A DNA stretch of 64,000 nucleotides from Novosphingobium resinovorum (lineage in GTDB: Bacteria > Pseudomonadota > Alphaproteobacteria > Sphingomonadales > Sphingomonadaceae): assembly GCF_001742225.1 (NCBI RefSeq), contig NZ_CP017076.1:883501-947500 (forward strand), written 5' to 3'. Positions 27,017-37,712 of the stretch are shown piece after piece. How positions within the stretch are numbered: the first letter of the stretch is position 1; the number at the start of each line of letters is the position of its first letter. The position numbers and the translations under genes were made by a program. Under the pieces are notes generated by a model. The model searched no databases. It saw nothing but the letters and a program-made list of their open reading frames with translations, and was not told where the DNA came from.

Positions 27017-28807
27017 TGCGCGGCGACAACTACGATGGCCGGTCGTGTTGCCTCAAGCAAAGATGTTCCCGAGGCGTTTGCCGTTGCCTCATCAGAATGG
27101 TTCCCATAGCCGATTGGGCCAGATCTTTCCATCCATTGCCTGTTCGCGGGTTGCGGAGCGTAGCGAAGCGGCGCGCGAACAGGCAATGGATGGAGCGCCG
27201 TTCGCGCCACTATTCAGCCGCCACTGCGGCAGCCCCGAGGATCAGTGCGTCGGCTTTCGCTGCTCGCCACCGTTTGCGCTGTCGTTCGAAAGTCCTCAAC
27301 TGGCCTGGGAGGTACAGGCCGGGGTGGTCCGCGCAAAGCTGTTCAAACAAATCACGAGACGTTTGCCCCATGGCGCTTTCGAACAGGGCGGTCACCTCGG
27401 TTGCCGTCGCCGCGAAGGGATCGACGCGGGTCCTCCAAGTACGCTGTGGACGCGCCGGTTCCTCCAGGGTGCCGGAATGCCAAGCATCCTTGAGGCTCGC
27501 CAGAAAGTCCCCAAGCCGCGCGTCCGGCTGGATTGCCCCCTCAACCTGCTCATCCTGTGAAAGATTGAGCAGTTGCTGCTGACAATGACGCATGCGTGCG
27601 AGCAGGTCGATGGGATCCAGGCTCGCCTGCATGGTCGACAACTGTGTCTTGATAGCATTGCTGACTCGGGCATCTGCAAGGAGACGCTGACAGGGCGTGA
27701 CCGGCTTATCGTAGCGTTTGATAACCTTGGCGCCATGACGTTCCTTTGAGATCAGTTTGAAGGATGGTTGAAGCAAGTTTACAAACAGGCGCGAAGCGGC
27801 GTAGAGATTTTCAAGAATTTGGAGGGCTTCGAGCCCTTCATATCGACGATATCCAACCAGCTTTCTGACCACGGATCCGTTCTTCTGCTCTACCCACGCT
27901 TGGTCATTTTTGTGATACGGGCGAGAACGGGTAAAGGTTATATTATGAACTGCACACCAAGCCTGAATAGTTTCGTTCATAAAGACCGTGTCGTTGTCAG
28001 TATCCAGCCCAAGGATCGGCATCGGAAGTGATCGCTGCAGCTTGGTCAGTGCCTGCACCAGATACTCTTGCTCGCGAAACGGAATCGGCATCGTTTCGGT
28101 CCACCCGCTGGCAATGTCCGTGAGAGTCAGGGTCTGGACAAATCTTCCATCTGCGGACGGACCCGAATGGGCCACTAGATCGGCCTCAAAGAACCCCGGT
28201 GACGGGTCACCCCAGTCTGCAAAGGTGCGGACCGGGACCGCTGCCTTCACGGCCGCCGACGGTGGTGCCCGTCGCCGCCGCTTGGCCCCTTCGCGGAACG
28301 GCGCCAGACGGCGATCGATTGTCGCCGCACTCATGGTAAGGATCCCAGCCCGAATGGCTGGTAGCAGGGTCATATGTCCGTGGCGCTCCATGGCCTCGAC
28401 AAGCAGCGGCAGCATTGCGTGTAACCGCTTTCCACAGACCCGGTCAGAGGCCTCCCACAGCGTCACCAGCGCGCCGTCCATCTCGTCGTTGTAGAGACGC
28501 ATCTCCGGTCTTGGCGCGCCCCGCTCACGCCGCCCTGTAGCGCGCAGGATCCGGGCCGCATGCTTGCGGTGAAAGCCTGTAATGGCCGTGAATACATCGA
28601 GGATCTTCCCTCGATTCGCGCGATCGCCTTTTCGATACCGCTCGCCAGTTGCTGCAATCATGTCGTCGCGCGTCATCATGCTGACCCTCCTCATTTGTCT
28701 GCTCCACAATCAATATCTTCGGGAGCATTCTTGATGAGGCAACGACTATGCCTTGGGGAACAATTCTATTGAGGCAATGCGCCGGACTCCGTAATCGTCG
28801 CGCTACA
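27017..28807 (-). mobile_element. Integrase-fold IS, copy 2 (complete, 1791 bp)
   Basis: Bounded by the 5-bp duplication CCACG (27012-27016 and 28808-28812). The ends are TGCGCGGCGAC on the left and GTCGCGCTACA on the right, i.e. TG...CA termini with imperfect inverted repeats. Each end carries two GTTGCCTCA/ATTGCCTCA-type repeats followed by a TTCCC-like block (27046 and 27084 left; 28734-28743 and 28770-28777 right). It sits head-on within the effector gene. Confidence 0.85.
27210..28679 (-). CDS. DDE (integrase-fold) transposase, copy 2
   Basis: 489 residues. The N-terminal region with GFHRKHAARILRATG precedes the catalytic Asp in FFEADLVAHSG, Asp in ILGLDTDNDTVF and Glu in QAWVEQKNGSVVRKLVGYRR. 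The C-terminal helical region ends RWRAAKADALILGAAAVAAE. The start at 28679 has GAGGAGGG 5 bases upstream; the open frame continues ten codons further. Intact, so probably functional, and a plausible source for mobilising the truncated copy 1, although the two are only moderately similar. Confidence 0.85.
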   Translation of the reverse strand: MMTRDDMIAATGERYRKGDRANRGKILDVFTAITGFHRKHAARILRATGRRERGAPRPEMRLYNDEMDGALVTLWEASDRVCGKRLHAMLPLLVEAMERHGHMTLLPAIRAGILTMSAATIDRRLAPFREGAKRRRRAPPSAAVKAAVPVRTFADWGDPSPGFFEADLVAHSGPSADGRFVQTLTLTDIASGWTETMPIPFREQEYLVQALTKLQRSLPMPILGLDTDNDTVFMNETIQAWCAVHNITFTRSRPYHKNDQAWVEQKNGSVVRKLVGYRRYEGLEALQILENLYAASRLFVNLLQPSFKLISKERHGAKVIKRYDKPVTPCQRLLADARVSNAIKTQLSTMQASLDPIDLLARMRHCQQQLLNLSQDEQVEGAIQPDARLGDFLASLKDAWHSGTLEEPARPQRTWRTRVDPFAATATEVTALFESAMGQTSRDLFEQLCADHPGLYLPGQLRTFERQRKRWRAAKADALILGAAAVAAE

Positions 28808-30053
28808 CCACGCGCGCAAACTCCGCTAGCTGCTGTATTGGATATCTTTTTCGTCCACGGCCTGGGTGGAGACTCCATAGGAACTTGGCAGCGGGACGAG
28901 GACACGTTTTGGCCGCGCTGGCTCGCGGAGCAATTCCTTAACTGCCGCGTGTATGTGCTCAGCTATGATTCCAACAAACTTGCAGGCTTTTTGTCCGGCG
29001 AGGGTGCATCGATCCACGACTTAGCCTTGGCCATGCTTGATCAGATCGTCAGTCGCGAGGAAAGCGCGCCGCATGTGCTGTTCGTCGCCCATAGCCTCGG
29101 AGGCCTCATCGTTAAACAGGTGTTGAGGCGCTGCGCTGACAGTGCCAACATCGATTACAACGCTATCGGCCGATCGGTGGCCGGGGTCGCCTTTCTCGGC
29201 ACGCCCCATCAGGGCTCCCAGTTTTCAATGTCGCTTGACGTCCTCCTGCGGCAGTTCAAGAGCAAGCAATCGAAGCAGCTGGCCTATAGTGATGATGGTC
29301 TGATCGATCTCAACGATCACTTCCGCACCTGGATCTCCCGACAGAGCGCTGTGGTTCGGTCATTCTATGAGACCGAGAAAACGTACGGTTTTCAGATAGT
29401 CGATAAGGTTTCGGCAAATCCGGGCATCGTTGGAAGCGACCCGGTTGCCGTCCAAAGCAATCACATCGATATTTGCAAGCCTGCCAGCAAAACAGCTCCG
29501 GTCTACGCTTCCATGTGCGCAATGATCCGCGGGATTTTAAAGAAGGTTGCGCCCGAGCCGAGTGCGTCCGGCTCCGAGGGATGCGGCTCGACCGGCGATG
29601 CCATTGATACTAAAGCTGATGGCGTTACGGCTGCCCCTACAACCTCAGTCGCGGCTGAAGTCCTAGCCGACTACGAGTATTACACGACCGAGGCGGACCA
29701 TGACCGCCGCGACCTCAGTCAGAAGCTGACAGATTCAGGGCGCGCTTATGCCGTAAGCGCTGCAAAGCGAAAGAAGGAGCGGTTCAATATGGCGCTTCAG
29801 CGCCATATTGCGCAGCCGTCCGCTGTGACCCGGTACACACAGCTGCTGGCTGACGTTGAGAGCCGGTTCAGCCGTCATGTCGCGCGCGTAATCGCAGAGG
29901 ATGGCAGCGCTGCGGAAGTCGATCAAGCGGTGCAGGATCAGGTGATCGCTCCGTGCGCTGCCAACCATTCGTCAGGCGAGAACGAGATCACGGCGGGTCT
30001 AGTCGATGGGGCGCTGTACTATCTCGCGGGCAACTGCCATCTGGCGTGGGACA

Positions 30054-30569
30054 ATGGCTGATCTGCGTGTCTGGTACGCGTCTCGCGACCCTTATCACTG
30101 CATTTTTCGCATGGTTCGCCTGATGACAGCGAAGGACGAACCGATGCCCTTGGAGCAGCTTAGAATCCTCGACATGTTCCTGATGTTTCCCCCCTTGCTT
30201 CACCGCCTCTCACTGCCGGCGAACATGAAGGAGCGCTTTCGTGCTCTTGGAATTCCGACGCCCGCGAACTCCTTTGTGCGCCTCCCAGGGACGGCCTCAG
30301 TCTGGCAGGAGCTGCAACTCTATCAGACGACGGCGCTCAAGCGTTTGACTGGTCTAGGTTTGTTGAAGCGAGACGCCCTCCGTGACCGATACGCCAGCCT
30401 CGAAAAGTCTATGGTTCCGGCAGAAATCATGAAGCAAGCGGTTGAGCAGAATACCGCCGATAAGGTGTTGGTTGCCTTTTTGGTCGAAGATGTGGCCTCT
30501 CTGCCGCTGACCGGCCGAGACAGCCTTACCAAGCGGGCAGGCCTTCCATCGCGGGGGCCGATAGCGTGA
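30054..30569 (+). CDS. ABC-3C-like middle component
   Basis: 171 residues starting MADLRVWYASRDPYHCIFRM. The start overlaps the effector stop, and its stop overlaps the ATPase start (GTGA). The protein is helical, with a winged-helix-like middle (PLEQLRILDMFLMFPPLLHRL). In ABC-three-component systems the small middle gene links effector and ATPase. The assignment rests mainly on the gene order and size, and on a sequence look I recall for these families. Confidence 0.68.
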   Translation: MADLRVWYASRDPYHCIFRMVRLMTAKDEPMPLEQLRILDMFLMFPPLLHRLSLPANMKERFRALGIPTPANSFVRLPGTASVWQELQLYQTTALKRLTGLGLLKRDALRDRYASLEKSMVPAEIMKQAVEQNTADKVLVAFLVEDVASLPLTGRDSLTKRAGLPSRGPIA

Positions 30570-32461
30570 TCGCCTTTTTCCGGATCGAGCGCATGCTCGT
30601 CAGCCGCGGCTCCCATGTTCTCTATGACGAAGTATTTCACGCGGGTGTGAACATCATCCACGGCTCGAACGGAGCGGGAAAATCCACGATCGCCGACTTC
30701 ATATTCTTCGGCCTCGGGGGGGACCTGAAGGACTGGAAAGCGTCTGCCTCCAGAGCCGAGCAGGTGTCCATCCAGCTCATCACAAAGTCTGGTATCCTCA
30801 GCCTCAGGCGCGATGTGTCGACCGACGGGGGGCGTCCGATGTCAATTTACTTCGGCACGCTGGACGAGGCTCTCTCGTCGCCCAACGAAAGCTGGCAGAC
30901 ACTGCCGTATCGCCGGCCAGATCACGGCTACAGCTTTAGTCAGGTCTTGTTCAATGCGATCGGCCTGCCCGAGTCGATCAGTGACGGCGGCAGCAACATC
31001 ACCATGCACCAGTTGCTTCGGCTGCTGTACGTGGATCAACTCACGCCCGTGCAGCGGATCTTCCGCGTCGAGAATTTCGATACTTGGCAAACAAGGCAAG
31101 CGGTAGGTGACCTGCTGTCTGGCGTTGGAGGGTACGACCTTTACGAAAAGCAGATAGCGCTGCGCGAGACCGAGAAACTGTACGCCGCTGCCGTGATGGA
31201 ATACCGTAGCCTGGTAGTGGTGGCGTCTGGCTATGGAGAGAACATCCTCTCCGAGCACATTAGCGCGGCCATCGAGAAGGCCAGCAAAGAACGTACCGGT
31301 CTGCTCTCATTGATCGATGAGCTGGTCTCCGCTTCTGAAGAAAAATCTGAGCGTGCAGATCTGAAAAAGATCCGCTCTGACGCGATCAAGGAATATAATC
31401 GCGCTAGGCGTGCCGTTGCCCACCTGACCAATGAAATCGAAGTTCTGGAATACGAGATTTCCGACGCTGAAGATTTCATAAAACATCTAGGTCAATCATT
31501 GTCTGATTTTGACAATGCATCGACCACATTCTTCGCGCTTGGCCATCTCGCTTTTGAGTATTGCCCGTCATGCTTCGCGCCGGTGACACCCAAGGATGAG
31601 GCGCATTGCCAACTGTGCGACACGAAGCGTGTTGATGGCGCTGACGACAGCCGTGCGCTTGCTGTTCGGCTAGATCTTCAGATGCAACTGAAGGAATCCG
31701 AATCTCTCCAGGTCGATCGACTGAAGGAGCTTTCCCAAAAGCAGAGCGCGCTGCGCGTTGCTCGTCAGGTGCTCAGGCGCGCATCGTCGACAATCGAACT
31801 TGGCCAATCCGGCACGGTCACAGGCCGCGAAAGCGCGATCGCTGAGCTGAGCCGCAAAGTTGGTTTCATCGACAGCCAACTCGAAAGTCTTCATAAGCGC
31901 CTTGAGTTGGCAAAGAAAATTCAGGCGGCGTCCGATGCCAAAGAGGATCTCAGTGCCCGCGTTACGCGATTAAAGGCAGAAATCGAGGCAATTTTGCGTG
32001 CGCAGGGCAAGCGAAAGCTCGAGGCGTACACGCTTATCTCGAACGAGACGAAGGCGTTCCTCGACCAAGACCTTCAGGAGCACAGCGATTTTGGCGAGGT
32101 CGAAAACGTCTCCTTTGAATTCTCGGGAGACTGGATTGCGATCAATGGTGAGAAGAATCGCGCCGGCAGTGCGAGCGGCATGGTAATCTTGAAGAATAGC
32201 TTTGCGGCTGGCCTGCTGAGCGCATCTCTACTCGACAAGCGTTTCAACCTGCCGCGCTGGATGCTTTTCGATAATGTAGAAGACAAAGGAATGGTTGAAG
32301 AACGTTCTTGGAATTTTCAGCGCTTGCTTGTGAATTTATCGAAGCGCTCGAAGACGCCACATCAGATCATCTACACAACGTCTAAGATCGCCCCCGAGCT
32401 TGATCAACCAGACCTCGTCGTCGGACGCCAGTATCAGCGTGCTGCGCGCTCGCTGAACTGA
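30566..32461 (+). CDS. ABC-3C-like Rad50/SMC-type ATPase
   Basis: A 631-residue ABC ATPase. Walker A is GSNGAGKST (residues 33-41), followed by a central coiled coil (about 195-310 and 365-500). A zinc-hook-like pair Cys333-x2-Cys336 / Cys348-x2-Cys351 interrupts the coil, and the Walker B-like WMLFDNVEDKGM lies near 570. This matches ATPases of ABC-three-component conflict systems, which sense a trigger and license an effector. GTG start overlapping the middle component. Intact. Confidence 0.82.
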   Translation: MIAFFRIERMLVSRGSHVLYDEVFHAGVNIIHGSNGAGKSTIADFIFFGLGGDLKDWKASASRAEQVSIQLITKSGILSLRRDVSTDGGRPMSIYFGTLDEALSSPNESWQTLPYRRPDHGYSFSQVLFNAIGLPESISDGGSNITMHQLLRLLYVDQLTPVQRIFRVENFDTWQTRQAVGDLLSGVGGYDLYEKQIALRETEKLYAAAVMEYRSLVVVASGYGENILSEHISAAIEKASKERTGLLSLIDELVSASEEKSERADLKKIRSDAIKEYNRARRAVAHLTNEIEVLEYEISDAEDFIKHLGQSLSDFDNASTTFFALGHLAFEYCPSCFAPVTPKDEAHCQLCDTKRVDGADDSRALAVRLDLQMQLKESESLQVDRLKELSQKQSALRVARQVLRRASSTIELGQSGTVTGRESAIAELSRKVGFIDSQLESLHKRLELAKKIQAASDAKEDLSARVTRLKAEIEAILRAQGKRKLEAYTLISNETKAFLDQDLQEHSDFGEVENVSFEFSGDWIAINGEKNRAGSASGMVILKNSFAAGLLSASLLDKRFNLPRWMLFDNVEDKGMVEERSWNFQRLLVNLSKRSKTPHQIIYTTSKIAPELDQPDLVVGRQYQRAARSLN

Positions 32462-32688
32462 AGGCGCCGATAGAGCTTGGGACGTTGCCCCGGTCCGCTT
32501 GGAGCGCCGAAGGGCGATATCGGACTCTAGAAGGGCGCCCCCCCTAATGGTCTGTTGGCGCCAACAATTCCGATCGTTCCCGGCCTGGGACGCCGCTCCC
32601 GCAACTGCTTCTTCGTTCATGGATCGAGCCTGCGAAGGACGGGTTCCACCCACCAGTCCAGCGAGAAGCCCCCTCATTCGTGCCCCCG

Positions 32689-33477
32689 TCAAAACAGCTT
32701 GTTCAACAGCTTTGGCTCGCTCGATTTTAGCCGCTCCAGCATGTTGTTCACATAGAACATGTCCGGCGCGGCGTTCACCGGCAGGACGACCACGACATAG
32801 TCAGGCTGGGCCTTGTTCAACGCGAAGGTCACGAGCCCCACGCCATGGATGCTGCAGAGCGACTTCAGGCGATTCATGTCGTCGCTGCTGGTGGAGTTCG
32901 GCACCACGATGTAGCTCTTGTGGGAAAACAGCCGATAGGCAACCGCCTGGCCGAAAGCGACAACCGGCTGGCTGGGCACGGCCTTGATCTCGGCTGTCAC
33001 GATTTGCGGCTCAAACTTGAAAATGTCCTGCGCGCGGGGCTTGAGCACGCCGATCACATCAGGCGTGCCCCACTTGCCGCCCAGGCTGGCCCCGCCCAGC
33101 GCGGCTGCGACGGTGGCCTCGTCATTCTCTTCCAGCCATTCGGCGAAGCTGGCGTAGAAATCCTGCTCGGTCAGCGGCTCGGAACCGGGGGTTTCGGCCT
33201 TGACCGGTGCTGCAACCGTTTCGGCTTCGTGAGCGCTTGCGGCGGCATCATCCTCGGCAACGTATTGCGCAAGCTGATAAGTGCCGCGCGCGACTTTCAC
33301 GATTTCAGTACTTCGCGTGGTCAGGAGGTTGTGAATGCCCCCATGAATGCTGTTGTGAGGGGTGTCGGGAGCCTGAGCTTCCACAGCGCGCAAGAGGTCG
33401 GACCAGCGGATGCCCTGCGGGTTGGCTTCAAGAACAGCGATTGCCTTTGCCTGAATCTGTTGGCGGTTCAGCTTCAT
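32689..33477 (-). CDS. HARE-HTH / PD-(D/E)XK nuclease-like protein
   Basis: 262 residues. The N-terminal HARE-type winged helix (about 1-70: IQAKAIAVLEANPQGIRWSD, IKVARGTYQL-like end) precedes an acidic linker and a restriction-endonuclease-fold domain. The catalytic pattern is TPDVIGVL (Asp) with QIVTAEIKAV (Glu-x-Lys), followed by a Gln-rich helix (AFGQAVAYRLFSH). This architecture is known from restriction systems, where the HTH reads DNA or modification. Lies 18 bases downstream of the type IIG enzyme on the same strand, so it is probably its partner. Confidence 0.72.
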   Translation of the reverse strand: MKLNRQQIQAKAIAVLEANPQGIRWSDLLRAVEAQAPDTPHNSIHGGIHNLLTTRSTEIVKVARGTYQLAQYVAEDDAAASAHEAETVAAPVKAETPGSEPLTEQDFYASFAEWLEENDEATVAAALGGASLGGKWGTPDVIGVLKPRAQDIFKFEPQIVTAEIKAVPSQPVVAFGQAVAYRLFSHKSYIVVPNSTSSDDMNRLKSLCSIHGVGLVTFALNKAQPDYVVVVLPVNAAPDMFYVNNMLERLKSSEPKLLNKLF

Positions 33478-33495
33478 TGTTGCCCCGGTTTTCCT

Positions 33496-36400
33496 TCAGA
33501 CGCCTATGGCCGCGTCGGGTTGACCGGCAACCAGCGCATTAATCCACGCGAGGCACAGTTCCTCGCTCTTGTAGCTTCCGCCCCATTTGTCGCGCTCTTG
33601 TTGGTCGACAATGGGGAAGGTCGAATAGATGTAGCGTATGTCCTCCCGGCTCCGCGCCGAATTGGCCGGATCGAACACGCCATAGAGGATGAAATATAGC
33701 GCATCGAGCTTGGCGCGCAGGTTCAGACGGCGCGCTTCGTCCCATACGAAAGGAGGCATGACTTCGCCCTTGGCATCGACATACCCCATGTCGCGGGCAA
33801 ACGGGGCGAGGTCATGCGCAGTGTAGGTCAGTTCCAGCACCGCTTCGCGCACGATCTCGGCGGCAGTCTTGGGGCCAAAGGCGCGGGTATATTCGGCAGG
33901 CAATACGAACGGAAGCTGTTCGACCAGATACCAGGCCAGATGGTTGCCGTGGACCTTTTGCCGGGCGAGGTAATCGAGGACAACGCAATTGAGGTTGGCC
34001 AGCAACAGCGGGGCCGAACGGATGTAGCTGGCCCGGTCATCGCCCTTGCGGGGGAACAGGACCGGCAGGGTGTGGCCTGCGCCATAGCGCGGGATGATCG
34101 TGGTGATTGTGGTCCGAGCATTGGTGACAGAGGTCACGTCCTTCATGGCCACGCACCAGTCTGTCGGCGCGTCCCAGCCGGTGTCGGTGGCCTTCACCCA
34201 ATAGCGTGGCGTCGGCAGGCGAGCAGGATCGCGATGCTCGCCATCCGTAAGGTCGGAGCCTTGGCCAGACCGGAACACGTTGGCGGCCGCCAGCACGATG
34301 TCGGAAGCGCGATGGTCGAACGCCTGCACCATTTTGCCTTCGTAAAGCGGCACCCATTCGCCAGCGGTGGACCGGAAGCGATTGCCGCCGATGGGCCATG
34401 CGGCCTCGTTACCTTCAAGCTCCGGTTGAGTTCGAAACTTGTCGCTGTCATTTGCCATGTGAAACATCGTGGCATACCGAACAGACCACACGGTATCGCC
34501 GGAATCCTTGGCGACCAGAACGGGCAGTCGGGCGTAAATGCCGGACGTGATCTCCTTGTCGCGCCGGGACCGGAAGATCGGGGCAGTTCCGCTGTTCGGG
34601 TTGATTCGGTTGATCTCATCTGCCGAAACCGGGAATACGCGGTCAGGGTTGGTGATTTCGGTCAGGTCACGGATGAAAAAGCCGAACGAGGCACAATCGA
34701 AAGTCCGTCCCGGCCCACCAGCGACGTAGGCGCAGAACTTAAATCGGTAATAGACGTCCGGAAAGAACAGAGTCCCGTCATACCGCTTATTGAAGAAGTC
34801 GATGATACTGTGGACCTGCCGCTCACCTACTACCTTGCGGAAGAAGGCCGCCGAACTTTGATCAGACGCGATGCCGGACGGGATTAGCAAACCAACCATG
34901 CCGCCCGGCTTCACGAGTGCATGGGCGCGCTCGACGAAGAGTGAATTGAGATTGGTGTCGCCTCCAGACAGCAGCGGGTAGTTATCAGAAAGCGCTGGAA
35001 CTGACTTTCCGGTTTCGGGGTCTTTGGTTGACTTGCCGCTGCTGAAACGCGCCATGCGCGCCGTATCCGCCGCCCGACTCTCGGCATGGGTGAAATCATC
35101 CCACAAGGGATCGCCGTCGGCCTTGAGCTTTGCGATCGACTTGGCGCGATCAGAAGCGCGCTGGGCCATCGCGATTTCCGGCTTGCGTGCGGCGAACCAT
35201 TCGACCTGTTGCAGCTTGATCCGGTCCCACGGCGGATTGCCGACCACGGCATCGAAGCCGCCGCCCCGTTCCGCGCTGCTCCACTTTTCCCAAACGCCAG
35301 GAAAAGCGATCTGCCAGTTGAGAAAGCGTTCCTCGCCGATTAGCGCACGGGCCGATTCCAGAATGCGCTCGGCGGCCTCCAGCAGCTCGTTCGCGTCGAA
35401 GCGCTGCTTCTTCATCCGGTCGGTCGCACCGGATTTGGCGGCAGCGGATTTCCTTGCAATTGGCTCCTGTCGCCCCAGCATGATTTCCACAGGATTGCCG
35501 AACTGGCCATCCAGCATCGCGCGCACTGCCGCCTTGTCTACCGGCTGCTTTAGGTTCAGCCAGTCCAGCGCGTGAAGGAACGACACGAAGCTGTCGAGCG
35601 GGCCGATCTGCGATTGCACACCATACCATGTCGCGGCGGACTGGTGCGCCTCGGCGATTTCGGCATCGGTCAGTCGCTCGATGATCCCCATCGCTGCCGC
35701 CGATGCCTCCGCCTCCCGTAAGGGGCCAATGTGCAGAAGCTCACCGCCCTGAGCACCGGCCTTGTCGATGGCATCGCGCACCCACAGGCCGAACAGGCTG
35801 TCTCCTGCGCGCAAATGATGGTCGATGAACGATAACGGCGCGCCGACCGTGAAGGTGTGCAGCCACAGCGCCACCTTTGCCAGTTCGACCGCCATCGGGT
35901 TCTTGTCCACGCCATAGACGCAGCGCTTCAGGACCATGCGCCGCACGATGTGGCGATCATCAAGCTGGGCCTGGTCGATGGTCCAGCCCGCAGCCTTGGC
36001 ATTGCGCAGGATGGTGGCGCGGATGTCTTCGATTTTGCGGGCCAGTGGGGAAACGTATTCAAGGCGCGGCGCGGCCTCTGTCGCCAGCGCCTGCGCTTCC
36101 GCCATCGCATCAAGCACATGATCAGCCAGCGTATCGACCAGCGAGACTAGGAAATGCCCCGATCCCATTGCCGGGTCGCAGACCCGCAGTTTCAGAATGG
36201 CTTCCGCCGGGTCGGCGTCGTTAAGATCGCCTCGCTGATAGTCCGGCGAATCCTTCGGATCGAGTTTGTCCAGCGCGGAGCGGAAGGCGCCGAGCCGTTC
36301 GGCGATCAGCGGTTCCAGCGTCTGGTCAAGGATCAGGCCCACCAGCTCGTCGGGCGTGTAGTAGCTCCCGCTGTTCTTGCGGGCGAACAAGTTTGGCCGG

Positions 36401-37712
36401 ACCGTGAGTACGCCGGAATCGTCGCGGACGATTTCAAACTCCAGAAGGCGCTCGTAGATCGAGCCAAGTTGCTGCACCGAAAGGTCGCGGTAGTTGATGT
36501 AGCGTGCCGTGCCACTTTCACGAATCCAGGACAGGGCATCAAGCGTTGGGGCCATCACGCTGTCAGGAATGCGAATGGTATCGAGCAGTGGCGTACCATC
36601 GGCGGCGAACAGGCCGCCGTTATACGGCGGGATGCCTACCTTCGCCTCGCCCTTATCGATGATCCGGGCAAGATCGGCGACGTGGTGCCAGATTTTCGTA
36701 GCCGTATCCGAAAAGACGTCGTTCTCGGAAATTCGCCTGCCCACTTCACTGCGCTGCTGTCGCAGGGCATAGTCATCGTACCGCTTCTCGCCCACCGGCA
36801 GCAGGTCGCGATCTTCGGCGAAGAGCAGGAACAGCAGGCGATAGAGCAGGACGAGCGAGGCCTGCCGCACATCCTCCAGCGATGCCTGCGGCGCGGCCTG
36901 AGCAATGGCATTGGCGAGGTCGGGAAAGACCTGTTCGAACACCAGCTTGGAAAGGCTGGCGGCAACACGTTCCTCATAGAACGCCGCCGCTGCGCGCGTT
37001 CATGAAATGAGAGATTGTCTGTGCCTGTCTTGATGAAAGCGTCGCGGCAGAACATGACGGCGAAAACACGCAACCAGTGCTCGCGTGTGGCCTCGTCAGC
37101 GAACAGATCATCGCCGCCGTCCAGTGCAAGCACGCGGCCGAGATCGATTTCCAGAAACTCTTCTGAAACCGAACGCGCCCCTGCCCAATAGAGCCGCCAC
37201 TTGGCACCATTGGTCAGGATGCCCCAGCGGAGCTGGCCACTCGTCAAGTCATCGATTCGGCGCAAATAGCGCAGCATCTGGGTGGACGGTGCAGTGGCCT
37301 CGTCGCGGCCCGAGGCCCGGTCGAGCGGGCGCGCCCAGCGCTTGCTCTCAATGACAGCCAGACCGTGGGCATAGCGCTTCCACTGCTCATGCAGCGCGTT
37401 GGCAGCCGCCTTGGCTCCGGCGTCGACGAACAGCAACCCATCGGGCACGTCGTCGCGTCCACTGACAGTCAAATTCTGCTGCCGCAAAGATTCCGTCCAG
37501 TCTAGCGTACGAAGCACAGGCCAAATGAAGTCATCCTCCGTCTGACTTTCATTGGTCTTGTCACTTCGTGGGAATGCGGCGGCGATCTTCTCCAGCGCAA
37601 CACGAAGCCCGTCGGGATCGACCGCCAGATATGCTGGATCAGCCTTAATGGCTTCAGCCAGGTAGTCAGTCGTGAATAGAGAACCGGAAATGAAAAGCGC
37701 TGAATCGGACAA
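33496..37712 (-). pseudogene. Type IIG (Eco57I-like) restriction-modification enzyme split by a frameshift
   Basis: Two frames together encode about 1400 residues. The upstream part (to about 36990) holds a nuclease-like domain with GLLFVDAG and AVIESKRW (Asp, Glu-x-Lys). The downstream part holds an N6-adenine methyltransferase with DPAMGSGHFL (SAM motif), NPPW (catalytic motif) and a large target-recognition/helical C terminus. The frame changes between HERA and AAAFYEERVAASLSKL near 36985-36997, inside a GCGCGCAGCGGCGGCG run, consistent with one missing base. The TTG at 37712 has AAAGGGG upstream and suits the family start; the ATG at 37736 does not. Decay or sequencing error cannot be told apart here. 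Confidence 0.75.

Larger units (their letters stand above)
26976..30061 (+). pseudogene. ABC-3C-like effector: alpha/beta hydrolase plus C-terminal domain, interrupted by an IS
   Basis: The original gene starts at ATG 26976 (MSVEGLSQVFAEPR) and continues after the IS at 28813 (AQTPLAAVLDIFFVHGLGGD). Removing 27017-28812 rejoins one open frame. The enzyme part is a serine hydrolase of the SERAC1/DUF676 type: oxyanion loop VHGLGGD, nucleophile in VAHSLGGLIVKQ, catalytic His in SNHIDICKP. After a Pro/Ser linker (about residues 265-305) a helical C-terminal domain follows, as in effectors of ABC-three-component systems. The remaining open frame (28748-30061) begins at an ATG inside the IS end, so a protein with a changed N terminus may still be made. 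Confidence 0.8.

Noticed and set aside
33814..34887. 357-codon plus-strand frame within the type IIG gene
   Set aside because: Antisense to a clearly coding methylase region with recognisable motifs on the other strand.
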